Below, one piece after another: positions 9,657-20,097 of a stretch of 64,000 nucleotides of DNA. The stretch comes from Pontiellaceae bacterium B1224 (lineage in GTDB: Bacteria; Verrucomicrobiota; Kiritimatiellia; Kiritimatiellales; Pontiellaceae): assembly GCA_029432815.1 (NCBI GenBank), contig JAROBA010000015.1, forward strand, positions 1 to 64,000, read 5' to 3'. Numbering within the stretch: the stretch's first letter is position 1; each line of letters opens with the position of its first letter. The notes under the pieces were generated by a model. The model worked only from the letters and a program-made list of their open reading frames with translations. It had not been told where the DNA came from and did not search any database. Made by a program: the position numbers and the translations under genes.

Positions 9657-12038
9657 ATGCGCAAAACATTACAAACCATCGTGTTCATTGGATTGAGCAC
9701 GGCAGGCACAACGTTGGCCGCCAGACATGCAGCGGATGAATCCAACAACCCGAAGGCCAATATGAAATTTGAAAAAGAAGCGAAGGCACCGGCGGAGCCG
9801 TTGACTTTATGGTACCGGAAACCGGCCGTTCATTGGGAAAATCAGGCCCTGCCGGTGGGCAACGGTCGTCTGGGGGCGATGGTTTTCGGCGGCGTGAATC
9901 AGGAACGTCTTCAGCTCAATGAGGAAACGGTCTGGGACGGTGTACCGACCGACTACACCAATCCCGATGCGCTCGAAGCGCTTCCCAAAGTTCGCCAGCT
10001 GCTTTTCGAAAACAAAAATGATGAAGCAACGAGTCTGGCAAAAAAGACGATGCTGGGTAAACCGTATAAGATTAAATCCTATCAGCCGCTGTGCGACCTG
10101 CTGCTCGATTTCGAAGATACGGATGAGGTAGAGAACTACCGTCGTGATCTCGACCTGACCACCGCGATCAGCCGCGTTCAATATACCGTGGACGGTGTAG
10201 AATATGTTCGCGAAGTGTTTGTGAGTGAGCCGGATCAGGCCATCGTTGTGAACCTGAAAGCCAGCAAACTGGGAAAAATAAACTTCACGGCCCGACTGGC
10301 CCGCGAAAATAATACAGCCACCACGGTATCCGCATCCGGCAACCGCCTGATTCTGAAAGGAAAACTGGGCATTGATTATGAAGCACAGCTGTTCCCGATC
10401 GTGGACGGAGGAAAGGTGGTTTCCAAAGGTGGGAAACTCGAGGTTTCCAATGCAAATGAAGTAACCCTCCTGATTGTCGGGGCCACGAGCTACATTAGTG
10501 CAACCGACATTTCCGGCGATGCCTCCGCCCGCTGCGAAGCGTATCTTAAGGCCGTTGGGGATAAAGTGTACGACGACATCCGGGCGGCGCACCTCGCAGA
10601 ATACCAAAACCTCTTCAGCCGCGTTAAACTGGATCTGGGAACAACCAAAGCGGTCAAAAATCCCACCAATGAGCGGATGCAGGCAATCAAGAAGGGAAGC
10701 TTTGATCCGCAGTTGGAAGTACTCTACTTCCAGTTTGGACGCTACCTGCTGATCAGCAGTTCCCGCCCCGGCTATCTGCCTGCCAACCTGCAGGGAAAAT
10801 GGAATCAGTATCTCCATGCACCGTGGAACAGCGATTATCATTTTAATATTAACTTCCAGATGAATTACTGGCCGTCGCTGACCTGTAACCTTTCCGAGTG
10901 TGCGCTGCCGTATTACGACTACGTCGAGAGCCTCGTGCCGTCCGGCGAGCATACCGCGAAGGTGCATTACGGTGCGAATGGCTGGACGATTCACCATCTC
11001 TCCGATATTTACGGAATGACGGCTCCCGCTGACGGCGTTCACGGGGTTTGGCCGATGGGCGCTGCCTGGGCAGTGCGCGATATGATGGAATACTATCGCT
11101 TCACCGGTGATACGGTGTTTCTTCAAGAGCGCGCCTATCCGCAGATGAAAGGGGCCGCCGAATTTATACTCGATTTCCTGGTTGTTGCGCCGGAGGGAAC
11201 GCCGGCCGCCGGCAAGCTGGTCACCAATCCATCCTATTCTCCGGAAAACAGCTTTATCCGCGCAGACGGCTCTCAGGCGATGTTTACCTATGCCGCATCA
11301 ATGGATCTGGAGATCATCCAGGACCTCTTCACGAGTCTGCAGGAAGCGGCTCTAGTGATTGATCCGACAGGAAACTATGATGCGGAATTCCAGCAGGAAC
11401 TCCAGACAGCACTCGATAACCTGCAGCCGGTTCAGATCAGCGAAAAAACCGGTCGTTTAATGGAATGGATTGAAGACTACGAAGAGGTGGATCCGAACCA
11501 CCGCCACACCTCCCACCTCTATGGACTGCATCCGGGGAACTCCATCAACCGGAATGACACGCCGGAGCTCTATGAGGCCGCCCGCAAATCCCTGATTGCC
11601 CGCGGTGATGGAGGTAAAGGCTGGAGCATGGCCTGGAAGGTGAATATGTGGGCCCGTTTTCATGACGGAAATAAAGCTTATAAACTGCTGACCAACCTGC
11701 TGACCAAAATGACGCTGGATAATCTGTTCGACACCCATCCACCGTTCCAGATCGATGGAAACTTCGGCGGCACGGCGGCGATTGCCGAGATGCTGCTGCA
11801 AAGCCACGACGGTCAGGTTAACCTGCTGCCGGCCCTCCCGGACATCTGGAAAGACGGTTCTGTTGAAGGGCTGCGTGCCCGCGGTGGTTTTGAAGTCGAT
11901 ATGGCCTGGAAGAAAGGCAAGTTAACCAGCGCAACGATCCGTTCGCTGAACGGTAATCCGCTTACCGTCCGGTACGACGACAAAATCGTTGAAATGGAAC
12001 TCCCGGCAGGGGAATCATTCACCTGGACTGGTAACTAA
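9657..12038 (+). CDS. GH95 alpha-L-fucosidase/alpha-L-galactosidase
   Basis: ATG 9657 is preceded by CGGAGG at 9645-9650. The 793-residue product has a signal peptide and the full GH95 layout. The N-terminal beta-domain starts with [20 protein letters not shown] and [11 protein letters not shown]. The (alpha/alpha)6 barrel carries N397 and N399 (motif [11 protein letters not shown]), E603 in [10 protein letters not shown], and D700 in FQIDGNFGG. These match the asparagine pair, general acid and aspartate known from GH95 structures. GH95 enzymes are inverting exo-enzymes that remove alpha-L-fucose or alpha-L-galactose. The next gene is a GH95 paralogue, so the pair may divide linkages. A strong terminator follows. 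Confidence 0.93.
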   Translation: MRKTLQTIVFIGLSTAGTTLAARHAADESNNPKANMKFEKEAKAPAEPLTLWYRKPAVHWENQALPVGNGRLGAMVFGGVNQERLQLNEETVWDGVPTDYTNPDALEALPKVRQLLFENKNDEATSLAKKTMLGKPYKIKSYQPLCDLLLDFEDTDEVENYRRDLDLTTAISRVQYTVDGVEYVREVFVSEPDQAIVVNLKASKLGKINFTARLARENNTATTVSASGNRLILKGKLGIDYEAQLFPIVDGGKVVSKGGKLEVSNANEVTLLIVGATSYISATDISGDASARCEAYLKAVGDKVYDDIRAAHLAEYQNLFSRVKLDLGTTKAVKNPTNERMQAIKKGSFDPQLEVLYFQFGRYLLISSSRPGYLPANLQGKWNQYLHAPWNSDYHFNINFQMNYWPSLTCNLSECALPYYDYVESLVPSGEHTAKVHYGANGWTIHHLSDIYGMTAPADGVHGVWPMGAAWAVRDMMEYYRFTGDTVFLQERAYPQMKGAAEFILDFLVVAPEGTPAAGKLVTNPSYSPENSFIRADGSQAMFTYAASMDLEIIQDLFTSLQEAALVIDPTGNYDAEFQQELQTALDNLQPVQISEKTGRLMEWIEDYEEVDPNHRHTSHLYGLHPGNSINRNDTPELYEAARKSLIARGDGGKGWSMAWKVNMWARFHDGNKAYKLLTNLLTKMTLDNLFDTHPPFQIDGNFGGTAAIAEMLLQSHDGQVNLLPALPDIWKDGSVEGLRARGGFEVDMAWKKGKLTSATIRSLNGNPLTVRYDDKIVEMELPAGESFTWTGN

Positions 12039-12057
12039 ACCGGATCGGGACGATGAG

Positions 12058-12097
12058 AGGCGGGAAAGCAACGATATTGCATTCCCGCCTTTTTTTT
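12058..12097 (+). terminator. Rho-independent terminator after the first GH95 gene
   Basis: AGGCGGGAA (12058-12066) pairs with TTCCCGCCT (12082-12090). An inner GCAA/TTGC pair lies inside, and the stem is followed by a run of T to 12097. It ends the upstream unit 19 nt after the stop codon. Confidence 0.88.
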
Positions 12098-12333
12098 ATC
12101 CTGAACGATTAGATGTAGCATGTTAACCGATTGCATTGATCTGACTTCAAGAAGTGTGCTGACAAAAAAGTTAACTGGGTAGCTTTAAGTGGACGTGCAT
12201 TTTTTGATGTACCGGAGTATCAATTCTAGGTTGTCATAATGTGGGTTCCGGCCGGCAACGTGCGACAGTTGATTGAATGAAATGAATATAGGGCGGCTTA
12301 GCAGCGGTTCATGATAACAATCGGGGATCAGCG

Positions 12334-14712
12334 ATGAATTCTATTAGAAAGACAGTAGCAGGTTGCCTTATGGCAGGTGTGATATTTTCTCAAACGTTAC
12401 CGGTGCAGGCGGCATCCGGGGAGGATGCGATGAAACTTTGGTATGAACAGCCGGCGACGGAGTGGACAAAAGCATTGCCCATCGGCAATGGACGGCTCGG
12501 GGCCATGGTGTATGGCGGCGTTCAGCTGGAGCAACTGCAACTGAATGAGGAAACGCTCTGGAGCGGCGGGCCTCATTGCTACGATAATCCAGAGGCCTAT
12601 TCGCATCTTTCCAATGTTCGGAAACTGCTGAGGGCGGGCGAATATATTCAGGCCGAGGATGAGGCCCAGAAAATGATGGGTATCCCCGTCAAGCAGATGG
12701 CCTATCAGCCGCTGGGCGATATGCTCCTGATGTTCCCGCAGGGCGAAAAAACGAGTGGCTACCGCCGCGAGCTGGATTTGGCAACCGCAGTGAGTACCGT
12801 TTCATACAGCATCGGCTCCAGCTTCGGCGGGGTGAACTTCACGCGGAAAACCTTCGCGTCCAATCCCGACAACGCCATTGTGATGCGGTTGGAGAGCAGT
12901 CGAAAAGGGCAGCTCTCGTTCGACCTTTTGCTGACGAGTCCCCATGATGTTACGTCAACGGTGCTCGCGGGGGACAAGCTCTTGATGACCGGTCAGGTCG
13001 GACCGCGCAAAGAGCGGGGATTGATCGGACCGTGGGAAGGCGAGGGCATGAAATTCGCCGCGCAGGTCAAAGTTGTTGCTGAGGGCGGAACCGTGACCGA
13101 ACAAGGTGATAAAATTTCCGTGCGGGACGCCAACGCCGTGACGCTGGTTTATGTGGCCGCTACCAGTTTTGTCGACTGGCAGGACATCAGTGCAGATCCG
13201 ATTGAACGGGTGAATGCGCAACTGGCCGACGTGGAAGGGAAATCCTACGACGAACTCTACCAGCGCCATATCGAAGACTACGCACCGCTGTTTGATCGCG
13301 TGTCGCTCGACCTCGGAGGGGCTAATGCTGAACCGGACCTGCCGACTGACGAACGACTCAAGCTCGTCGCAGAGGGAGCGTCTGATCCGCTGCTGGCCGA
13401 ACAGATTTTCCAATATGGCCGCTATCTGATGATCGCGGGCTCACGCCCGGGCTCGCAGCCCCTGAATCTGCAGGGAATCTGGAATGGAACGGTTAACCCG
13501 CCATGGTGCAGCAAGTATACGATCAACATTAACATTCAGATGAACTACTGGGTGGCGGAAGTCTGCAACCTGAGTGAACTGCATGAACCGTTGCTCCGCA
13601 TGGTGGAAGAGTTGCAGGCTCCGGGAGCGTTGACCGCAAAGACGCATTACAACGCCGATGGATGGATGACGCATCATAACACCGATCTATGGCGCGGCAC
13701 GGCACCGGTCGATGGTGCGCAATGGGGCATGTGGCCCTCCGGCGGCGCGTGGTTGTGTCAGCACCTGTGGGAACATTATCTCTATACCGGCGATGTCGAA
13801 TATCTCCAGTGGGCCTATCCCATTATGAAAGGCTCTGCCGAGTTTTTCCTTAGCGACGGTGTGCTCATTGAAAATGAGAACGGATTCCTGATTACCTCAC
13901 CTTCCATCTCGCCGGAACACAGCCACGGCGGCACCACAAAAGATGGCCTCAGTATCGGGCGCGCTGGCACCTCGCTGTGTGAAGGCCCGACGATGGACCA
14001 GCAGATTCTTCGCGACCTGTTCGCCAACTGCATCCAGGCATCGGAAATTTTGAATATAGATGAGTCGTTCCGCGCTGACGTTGCTGAAACACGGGCCCAA
14101 CTTCAACCGATGATTATCGGTCGGCATGGCCAGTTGCAGGAGTGGATGGCGGATTGGGATAATCCCGACGATCCGCACTCCCATGTTTCGCATCTGTATG
14201 GGCTCTATCCGAGCGCTCAGATTAATCCAGCCGATACCCCGGAGCTGTTCGATGCCGCACGGACCTCGTTGATTCAGCGTGGTGCAGACGACGGCTGGCC
14301 CGGCGCGTGGCGTATTTCCCTGTGGGCGCGGGTGGGCGACGGTAATCGCGCGTTTGATATGCTCAATAACTACGTTGCGCACGGACTGACCGATAACCTG
14401 CTTAACGGCGGCCGCGTTTTCCAGATCGACGCGAACTTCGGTGCAACAGCCGGCATTGCCGAGATGCTGCTGCAGAGCCATAACGGTGTAATCAATCTGC
14501 TGCCGGCACTGCCGGGCGCCTGGCCAGACGGCTCTGTGAAAGGGCTCCGCGCCCGTGGCGGTTTTGAAGTCGATATGGCGTGGAAAGACGGTGTGCTGAC
14601 TGAAGCAACGATCCGTTCGCTGAATGGAAATCCGCTGGTAGTGCGTTATGGGGAAATCCTTGTTGAGAAGGAACTCTCCAAAGGGGACGTGTTTAACTGG
14701 GATGATAAATAA
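12334..14712 (+). CDS. GH95 alpha-L-fucosidase/alpha-L-galactosidase (second copy)
   Basis: The 792-residue paralogue of the preceding gene starts at ATG 12334 with a signal peptide ending near VQAASG. GH95 hallmarks are complete: [30 protein letters not shown]398 and N400 in [12 protein letters not shown]-type context, E603 in [11 protein letters not shown], and D699 in FQIDANFG. The two proteins keep the same catalytic spacing but are otherwise well diverged, so this is an old duplication or separate acquisition rather than a recent copy. The 295-nt gap before it holds the terminator and no other gene. The gene starts a tightly spaced series continuing with the two FAD oxidoreductases. Confidence 0.93.
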   Translation: MNSIRKTVAGCLMAGVIFSQTLPVQAASGEDAMKLWYEQPATEWTKALPIGNGRLGAMVYGGVQLEQLQLNEETLWSGGPHCYDNPEAYSHLSNVRKLLRAGEYIQAEDEAQKMMGIPVKQMAYQPLGDMLLMFPQGEKTSGYRRELDLATAVSTVSYSIGSSFGGVNFTRKTFASNPDNAIVMRLESSRKGQLSFDLLLTSPHDVTSTVLAGDKLLMTGQVGPRKERGLIGPWEGEGMKFAAQVKVVAEGGTVTEQGDKISVRDANAVTLVYVAATSFVDWQDISADPIERVNAQLADVEGKSYDELYQRHIEDYAPLFDRVSLDLGGANAEPDLPTDERLKLVAEGASDPLLAEQIFQYGRYLMIAGSRPGSQPLNLQGIWNGTVNPPWCSKYTININIQMNYWVAEVCNLSELHEPLLRMVEELQAPGALTAKTHYNADGWMTHHNTDLWRGTAPVDGAQWGMWPSGGAWLCQHLWEHYLYTGDVEYLQWAYPIMKGSAEFFLSDGVLIENENGFLITSPSISPEHSHGGTTKDGLSIGRAGTSLCEGPTMDQQILRDLFANCIQASEILNIDESFRADVAETRAQLQPMIIGRHGQLQEWMADWDNPDDPHSHVSHLYGLYPSAQINPADTPELFDAARTSLIQRGADDGWPGAWRISLWARVGDGNRAFDMLNNYVAHGLTDNLLNGGRVFQIDANFGATAGIAEMLLQSHNGVINLLPALPGAWPDGSVKGLRARGGFEVDMAWKDGVLTEATIRSLNGNPLVVRYGEILVEKELSKGDVFNWDDK

Positions 14713-14745
14713 TCCATAGCGATCATAGCAGCAACAGGGGCGGGT

Positions 14746-16119
14746 ATGAATAATCTGAGTCGGCGGCACATGATGCAGCAAGCCGGGCTTGGGCTCGGTT
14801 TGGCCGGTGCAACTACGATGCTTGGGCCATCCCGGGTGGATGCGGTCACTCCGTCGCAGGTCTATGCATCGCTTCCGGTGCTCGATGAAATCGATGTGCT
14901 GGTGTGCGGTGGCGGTGCAGCAGGGATCGGTGCCGGAATGGCAGCGGCGCAGCAGGGTGCGCGCACGTTGGTGATTGAAAACTGTACGTTTTTCGGGGGT
15001 GTTATTTCCTGGATGGTCGGCATGGAAATGAACCAGATGCGGCCGAAGGGAATGCCGCGTTCGGATACCATTGAGCGTTTGATCAAACAGATGGAATCCT
15101 ATGGGCCGCAGTCGATGCGGTTTTTAAACAAGCATGCCATTATTCCCAATGTCGAATATTTTAAAGTGGCGGTGCTGGACTGTTTTGATGCAGTGAACTG
15201 CGACTATCTGGTCGGGCTTCGCGCGGCGGATGCCATTGTGGAGGACAACGTCGTGAAAGGCGTAGTGGTGGCCACCCGTCAGGGCCTGATGCGGATCAAT
15301 GCCCAGTCGATCGTGGATTGCACGGGCGATGCCGATATTGCGCACTATGCCGGTGCGGAAACTTGGATTTATGATGAAGGTATGCTGGGGGCCATGACGC
15401 TGGGCTCAAACTACAATCACTGGCAGAAGCTCCGGAAAACGTTTGCCGGGGGGCGCGATAAATATCCACTGCTTCCGAAAGTGGACATCATCCGTCAGGT
15501 GGCCGGTTGCGATTTTTCATTCCTGAACAATGAAGGATCGCTTGTGCTGGGGAACCGGTGTGCTGTGGATTTGAAGCAGCGGACGGAGACCGAAACGCAG
15601 CTTTCCCGGCAACTGGTGCAGAATGTTCGCGCCATGCGTGAGTTCGGTGATACGGATGAACTGAAAAATGCCGAACTGGTGGGGGCGGCCCAACAGGTGG
15701 CAACCCGCGAATCCCGACGTCTGCATGGCGAATACACGCTCACCATGGCTGATATTGAATCGGGGACGACTCATCCCGATACGGTGGCCTGGCGCACGGG
15801 CGGCATCGATGTCGGCCCCGGCGGACTGTATAAGCCGAACGGGATGAATCTTTTTGATATTCCCTACCGATCGTTGCTGCCCATAAAAGTCGACGGGCTG
15901 ATTGTCGCCGGTCGCTGTATTTCTGCGGATCACATTCCTTCGCTCTCCGGCAAAAGTATCGGGAACCAGTTTGCCGCAGGGCAGGGCGCCGGTACGGCTG
16001 CGGCTGTCGCCGCAAAGCGTGGCGTGCTGCCGCGTAAAATTGATGTTGGGGAAGTCCAGGCGATTCTGGCGAAAGACAATGTGGATCTCTTCCCGGCCAA
16101 TCGGTCAACGCGGGCATAA
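14746..16119 (+). CDS. Tat-exported FAD-dependent oxidoreductase
   Basis: The 457-residue product has a twin-arginine-type leader (S-R-R-H-M-M then a Gly/Ala-rich hydrophobic stretch) consistent with export of a folded flavoprotein. A Rossmann FAD motif follows (IDVLVCGGGAAGIGAG, about 46-61), then the pattern of the FAD_oxidored family (PF12831 type), including VDCTGDADIAHYAG and a late GLIVAGRCISADH segment that closes the FAD site. The gene starts 33 nt after the GH95 gene and 11 nt before a paralogue. In sugar-degradation loci such enzymes are plausible oxidants of sugars or glycosides, but the substrate is not visible. Confidence 0.85.
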   Translation: MNNLSRRHMMQQAGLGLGLAGATTMLGPSRVDAVTPSQVYASLPVLDEIDVLVCGGGAAGIGAGMAAAQQGARTLVIENCTFFGGVISWMVGMEMNQMRPKGMPRSDTIERLIKQMESYGPQSMRFLNKHAIIPNVEYFKVAVLDCFDAVNCDYLVGLRAADAIVEDNVVKGVVVATRQGLMRINAQSIVDCTGDADIAHYAGAETWIYDEGMLGAMTLGSNYNHWQKLRKTFAGGRDKYPLLPKVDIIRQVAGCDFSFLNNEGSLVLGNRCAVDLKQRTETETQLSRQLVQNVRAMREFGDTDELKNAELVGAAQQVATRESRRLHGEYTLTMADIESGTTHPDTVAWRTGGIDVGPGGLYKPNGMNLFDIPYRSLLPIKVDGLIVAGRCISADHIPSLSGKSIGNQFAAGQGAGTAAAVAAKRGVLPRKIDVGEVQAILAKDNVDLFPANRSTRA

Positions 16120-16130
16120 GGAGCGAGGGT

Positions 16131-17384
16131 ATGAGAGAAAATAATAAGGTAAATCGACGCGCTCTTTTTTCCGGGGCTTCGGCTCAGTCAACCTATGCCG
16201 CGCTTCCGCTGCTGGAGACAGTCGATGTATTGATTGTGGGCGGCGGACCGGCGGGCATTGGCGCGGCGTTGGCCGCGAAACAACAAGGAGCCAGTTGCCT
16301 GCTGGTGGAGAGCTTTTCATTTTTCGGCGGTTCAGCGGTTTGGGGGATGGGGCGGCCGTTGGAGCAGATGCGGCCCGACGGGAAACCTCGCTCGGCTATT
16401 CATGAAATGGTTATCGAACAACTTATGGCACAGGGGGATCAGTCGGTCCGAATCGAAAATGACCGGTTGTATCCGCAGGTCCATTTTTTGAAGGCGGCAT
16501 TGGCCGATGCGCTGGATGCCGCGAACTGCCCATATCTGGTTCATGTTCAGGCCGTGGATGCCTGCGTGCAGGGCTCGCGCGTCAGCGGGGTGGTGCTTGC
16601 CACGAAGCAGGGATTGATGCGTGTGGATGCCAAGGTCGTCGTCGACTGCACCGGCGAGGCCAGTGTGGCCTGTTTTGCGGGAGCGAAAATGCAGGAGGCT
16701 CCGGACGCAGTGCCTATGAACCTGGGAGCGGCCTATGTTGATCTTGATTTAGCTGCCGTGAAAGAGGGCGATGTGGCGGAAGCCATCGATCAGGCGTGGG
16801 AAAAGAATCCTTTGCTTCCTGAGACGGTGACTGGACTGAAACAGGTTGCCAACGGGACGTTCGCTTATATGGAGCATGACGGTGTCAGCAACTTTGATTC
16901 GCTGGATCCAAAACAGCGTTCAGAAGCGGAGTGCCGGAGCCGTCGGCAGATCGTGCAGATGGAACGTGCAATGCGCGCCTCTTCTGCTGAAGCGTTGCAG
17001 GATATCGATATCTGCGAAGGCGCTCCCCAGCTCAGCGTTTCAATGCCCCGCCGTTTGAAAGGGTTGTATACGCTGACTCCAAAGGATGTCAGCGGGCATA
17101 CAATGTTTTCTGATACGGTCGCGGTGCGCTTTGATGTTTCGGGCCGTTGCGGAATTCCTTTCCGGACGATGCTTCCGGAGCTGGATGGACTCATCGTTGC
17201 TGGCGCCGGAATCAGTGCCGCAAACGATGCGGTATCAATGGCGGCGGGGAACTGTATCGCGACCGGCCATGCCGCTGGATTGGCCGCAGCGCTGTCGGCG
17301 AAAAAAGGAATCATGCCGCGCAAGCTGCATGTTGCCGAGGTTCAGGATGCCCTCCGTAAGGATGGGGTGGATTTGAACGTGTAG
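16131..17384 (+). CDS. FAD-dependent oxidoreductase (paralogue)
   Basis: The 417-residue product starts at ATG 16131 after GGAGCGAGGG. It shares the layout of the preceding protein: VDVLIVGGGPAGIGAALA near residues 32-49, VVDCTGEASVACFAG, and a late GLIVAGAGISAAND segment. The leader is short (N-R-R-A-L-F-S-G-A-S then A-Q-S-T-Y-A), with the double arginine but almost no hydrophobic core, so Tat export is doubtful unless it travels bound to its exported partner. The 11-nt spacing and common ancestry suggest a heteromeric or two-step oxidoreductase. The DUF1080 gene follows by 49 nt. Confidence 0.82.
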   Translation: MRENNKVNRRALFSGASAQSTYAALPLLETVDVLIVGGGPAGIGAALAAKQQGASCLLVESFSFFGGSAVWGMGRPLEQMRPDGKPRSAIHEMVIEQLMAQGDQSVRIENDRLYPQVHFLKAALADALDAANCPYLVHVQAVDACVQGSRVSGVVLATKQGLMRVDAKVVVDCTGEASVACFAGAKMQEAPDAVPMNLGAAYVDLDLAAVKEGDVAEAIDQAWEKNPLLPETVTGLKQVANGTFAYMEHDGVSNFDSLDPKQRSEAECRSRRQIVQMERAMRASSAEALQDIDICEGAPQLSVSMPRRLKGLYTLTPKDVSGHTMFSDTVAVRFDVSGRCGIPFRTMLPELDGLIVAGAGISAANDAVSMAAGNCIATGHAAGLAAALSAKKGIMPRKLHVAEVQDALRKDGVDLNV

Positions 17385-17433
17385 GTGGGCGTACCACTGA
17401 GTCGCTATTCGAAAGTAATAAGGGAGTTCCAAT

Positions 17434-19782
17434 ATGAAATTTAAGCTAAGTGCAGTCGCCCTTTTTGTTGCTTGTTGTCAGCTGTCGGCGGAAGAGGGAT
17501 TTAAGCCGCTTTTTAACGGGGAAGATCTGACTGGTTGGCGGTCGGTTCGGGAACAGAATGTTCCAGGTTCCGGAGCATTCATTGTTGATGAGAGCGAGGG
17601 TGCCATTCGTGTTTATGCAGGAGAAGAGGCGGGGTCTACGCAGGATACCGATTGTCTGTATACGGAGAGCGAGTACAGCAACTATATTTTGAAGCTCGAA
17701 TATAAATGGTTGGACAACCGGTTCGCCCCGCGAGTCAGCCATGATCGGGATGCCGGCCTTCTGTTTCATGTGCACGGAGATCTGACTAAAATATGGCCGA
17801 AGTGTTTGGAAATGCAGTTGGGCGAGTCGGATACCGGTCAGGTGAAAGATCGTTATGCAACCGGCGACTTATGGGTGATTGGCAAAGATGTATTCGTATG
17901 GAATGAGCGTAAGGGCGAATTTTATGTGCCGGGTTCTGAACTTGTTCCGGTCGGGAAAGGTCAGGGCTACGACAAATCTTACATTACTGCGGGTAACGAA
18001 AATCCCCACGGTGAATGGAACGAGATTACGCTGACGGTCCGCGGCGGAAAGGAAGCAATTTTCGAGCTGAACGGAAAAGAAGTTAACCGCATTGAAGCTA
18101 TGACCCATGAGGTGGACGGGAAAAGCGTTCCTTTAGCAAAAGGGCGCATTGGCCTTCAGGCGGAATATGCCGAATTGATGTATCGGAATATTCGCATCGA
18201 AGAACTTCCTCTGGAATCCGGATCGCTCAACGGACCGGTATGGAAGCCGGATGTGAGCTCTGAATTCGAAGTGGGAAATCAGATCCGGGCCTGGACGATT
18301 CAGGATGAGGGCATGGATGCCATTCTGGATAATATGCAACAGATGTGCGGGATCAACAGTCTGTATATGGTGGTGATCATGCACGAGGAACACCGGCCCT
18401 ATCAGGCCCCTCAGTTTCCGCATAATCCCGCCCGCGACACCTGGGAAGCCGAGGATGCCCGGGTGACCTTTTTTCCGGACATGGAGCGCTATGGCAAAAT
18501 GAAGCCGCTCCTGTCGGATGTGGACTGGATTCGGGAAACGGACTGGCTGCAGATTATGGTGGATGCCTGCCGCGCCCGGAATATGGCAGTCGGTGCAGAG
18601 GTTTCCCATTTCCCGATCCCGAAGTCGGTCATAAAAAGTCGGCCCGATTGGCAGCAGAAGAAAATCGATGGAACGAGCTGGAGCGATATCCGTTTTTGTC
18701 CGAACAATCCGGAGGTTAGGGAATACATCACGGCCCTGTTTGGCGATCTGGCCGCGAATTATGATTTGGATTATATCCAGACCTGCCAGCATATCTTTTT
18801 CCGGAACACCGACGTCGATAAAGATGGAACCTGCTTTTGCGAGCACTGCATCGCGGCAGCTAAAAAAACCGGGTTTGACCTCGAAGCCGCGATTCCAAAA
18901 CTGAAGGCCGATCCAAACTGCCAGCCGGAACGGGACAATTGGCTGAACTTCCGGGCAGATTCAACGACCGATTTTTACCGCATGATTTCCGAAGAAATTG
19001 CACGCGTGAAAATGAATCCGAATTGTCATCTTCGGTATAACGACACCTATCCGTATCGCGGCTGGGTGCTCGAAGATGTAGGGATGCATCTGGACAAAGT
19101 ATCGCCTTATCTGGGCTCGCTGGTTCATCAGGATCATGAGGAGCAGAAAGGAAAACCCAACGAAACTTTTGAACGACGCATTGCCTGGCTCACAAAAAGC
19201 CGAAGTCTGATCGGACCGGACCTGCCGCTGATCTGCGGCATCGCACCGCGCATCAAAGCCACGCCGGAGCTCGTCAAAGCAGGGATTAAAGTGGCGCTGG
19301 AACATCCGGCGGATATCAACGGGCTCGCCTTCAAGCACTACGACGGAGCCTCATTCGGTCTGATGCGTGCATTCAAGCAGGGCATGATTGAAGCCGGCGT
19401 GCAGGGACTGCCGCCCATTCTGGGTATTGAAGTTGAAGAAATGAAGCTCGATGGCTTCGAGCGCATCGATGATTATGTGGAAGAGTGGGGGGTCGCAACG
19501 AGCAGCAAGGGAACGGCATCAACCACGTTTGAGCTTCCATCCGGAACCTACGATATCCGCATCACCTATTTTGATGAGGAAAAGGGCCAGAGTCCGGTGA
19601 CGCTCTTTGTGAATGACCAAGAGACGGTCCGCTTTGAGCTGGATGAAGATGTCGGCTGCTGGCGCTGGCGTCGCTTTGAAAATATTCAGGTGAATCAAGG
19701 CGATATCATAAAACTGACGGCCGAGTCCGATACCGGAGAAACGGTGCGTCTCGACTTCGTTGAATTCATTCCTTCGGAATAA
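17434..19782 (+). CDS. Secreted DUF1080 + TIM-barrel hydrolase-like protein
   Basis: ATG 17434 is preceded by AAGGGAG. After a signal peptide (about 1-19) comes a DUF1080/3-keto-disaccharide-hydrolase domain (about 22-255), with start motif FKPLFNGEDLTGW and a late GRIGLQAEYAELMYRNIRI. Residues about 260-670 look like a TIM barrel of a putative glycosidase (WTIQDEGMDAILDNMQQM, FCPNNPEVREYITALFGDL). This barrel contains a Cys pair, F-C-E-H-C, that could bind metal. The last 100 residues resemble a beta-sandwich carbohydrate-binding module. DUF1080 members include hydrolases of 3-keto-glycosides, which fits two FAD oxidoreductases directly upstream. Catalytic residues of the barrel could not be assigned. 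Confidence 0.78.
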   Translation: MKFKLSAVALFVACCQLSAEEGFKPLFNGEDLTGWRSVREQNVPGSGAFIVDESEGAIRVYAGEEAGSTQDTDCLYTESEYSNYILKLEYKWLDNRFAPRVSHDRDAGLLFHVHGDLTKIWPKCLEMQLGESDTGQVKDRYATGDLWVIGKDVFVWNERKGEFYVPGSELVPVGKGQGYDKSYITAGNENPHGEWNEITLTVRGGKEAIFELNGKEVNRIEAMTHEVDGKSVPLAKGRIGLQAEYAELMYRNIRIEELPLESGSLNGPVWKPDVSSEFEVGNQIRAWTIQDEGMDAILDNMQQMCGINSLYMVVIMHEEHRPYQAPQFPHNPARDTWEAEDARVTFFPDMERYGKMKPLLSDVDWIRETDWLQIMVDACRARNMAVGAEVSHFPIPKSVIKSRPDWQQKKIDGTSWSDIRFCPNNPEVREYITALFGDLAANYDLDYIQTCQHIFFRNTDVDKDGTCFCEHCIAAAKKTGFDLEAAIPKLKADPNCQPERDNWLNFRADSTTDFYRMISEEIARVKMNPNCHLRYNDTYPYRGWVLEDVGMHLDKVSPYLGSLVHQDHEEQKGKPNETFERRIAWLTKSRSLIGPDLPLICGIAPRIKATPELVKAGIKVALEHPADINGLAFKHYDGASFGLMRAFKQGMIEAGVQGLPPILGIEVEEMKLDGFERIDDYVEEWGVATSSKGTASTTFELPSGTYDIRITYFDEEKGQSPVTLFVNDQETVRFELDEDVGCWRWRRFENIQVNQGDIIKLTAESDTGETVRLDFVEFIPSE

Positions 19783-19808
19783 ACGCCCCCGTTCTAATCT
19801 CTGGAAAT

Positions 19809-19855
19809 AAACCGCGTGGTGTCGGCTCTGCGAGCCGATGTTACCGGTTTTTTTT
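19809..19855 (+). terminator. Likely terminator after the DUF1080 gene
   Basis: CGGCTC-TGC-GAGCCG forms a tight hairpin inside an outer AAACCG/CGGTTT pairing, followed by a T-run. It starts 26 nt after the stop codon. Confidence 0.65.
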
Positions 19856-19921
19856 ATGCAGAATGATTTTATGCAAAATGAGGATCGGACCGTGTGTATT
19901 GAGACGGCCAGCATTTTGCAT
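19856..19921. promoter_or_regulatory. Inverted/direct repeat pair, possible operator
   Basis: ATGCAAAATG (19871-19880) is a perfect inverted partner of CATTTTGCAT (19912-19921), and a one-mismatch direct copy, ATGCAGAATG, precedes it at 19856-19865. The sites sit in the leader region of the next transcription unit. A dimeric regulator site is possible; the regulator is unknown. Confidence 0.4.
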
Positions 19922-19969
19922 TAAATAATTTTTCCTCCTTTCCCGCCCGCTGTCCCCAGGAGCATCCTG

Positions 19970-20046
19970 TTCCAATCCTTGGAAAAAGGAGATGATTGTT
20001 TTCCAAGGGTTGGAGTTTTTGTGTAAAACGTTTCCAATCATTGGAA
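19970..20046. repeat. Cluster of three TTCCAA-N3-TTGGAA palindromes
   Basis: Exact copies lie at 19970-19984 (centre TCC) and 20032-20046 (centre TCA). A one-mismatch copy lies at 20001-20015. They are spaced 31 nt apart, about three helical turns, and end 51 nt before the start codon at 20098. Regular spacing upstream of a gene would suit cooperative protein binding. Confidence 0.8.
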
Positions 20047-20053
20047 AATTGAG

Positions 20054-20074
20054 CAGCCCCTCGACAGGGGGCTG
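20054..20074 (+). promoter_or_regulatory. GC-rich leader hairpin before the 20098 gene
   Basis: CAGCCCC (20054-20060) pairs with GGGGCTG (20068-20074) and no T-run follows. It lies just upstream of the GGGAG ribosome binding site of the next gene and could influence translation or RNA stability. Confidence 0.4.
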
Positions 20075-20097
20075 ACGACATCTGGGAGAATGCTGAA

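Noticed and set aside
9807-11126. Long antisense frame (439 codons) opposite the first GH95 gene
   Set aside because: It lies fully inside a well-supported GH95 gene and its translation shows no domain; such antisense frames are common in GC-rich third-position genes.
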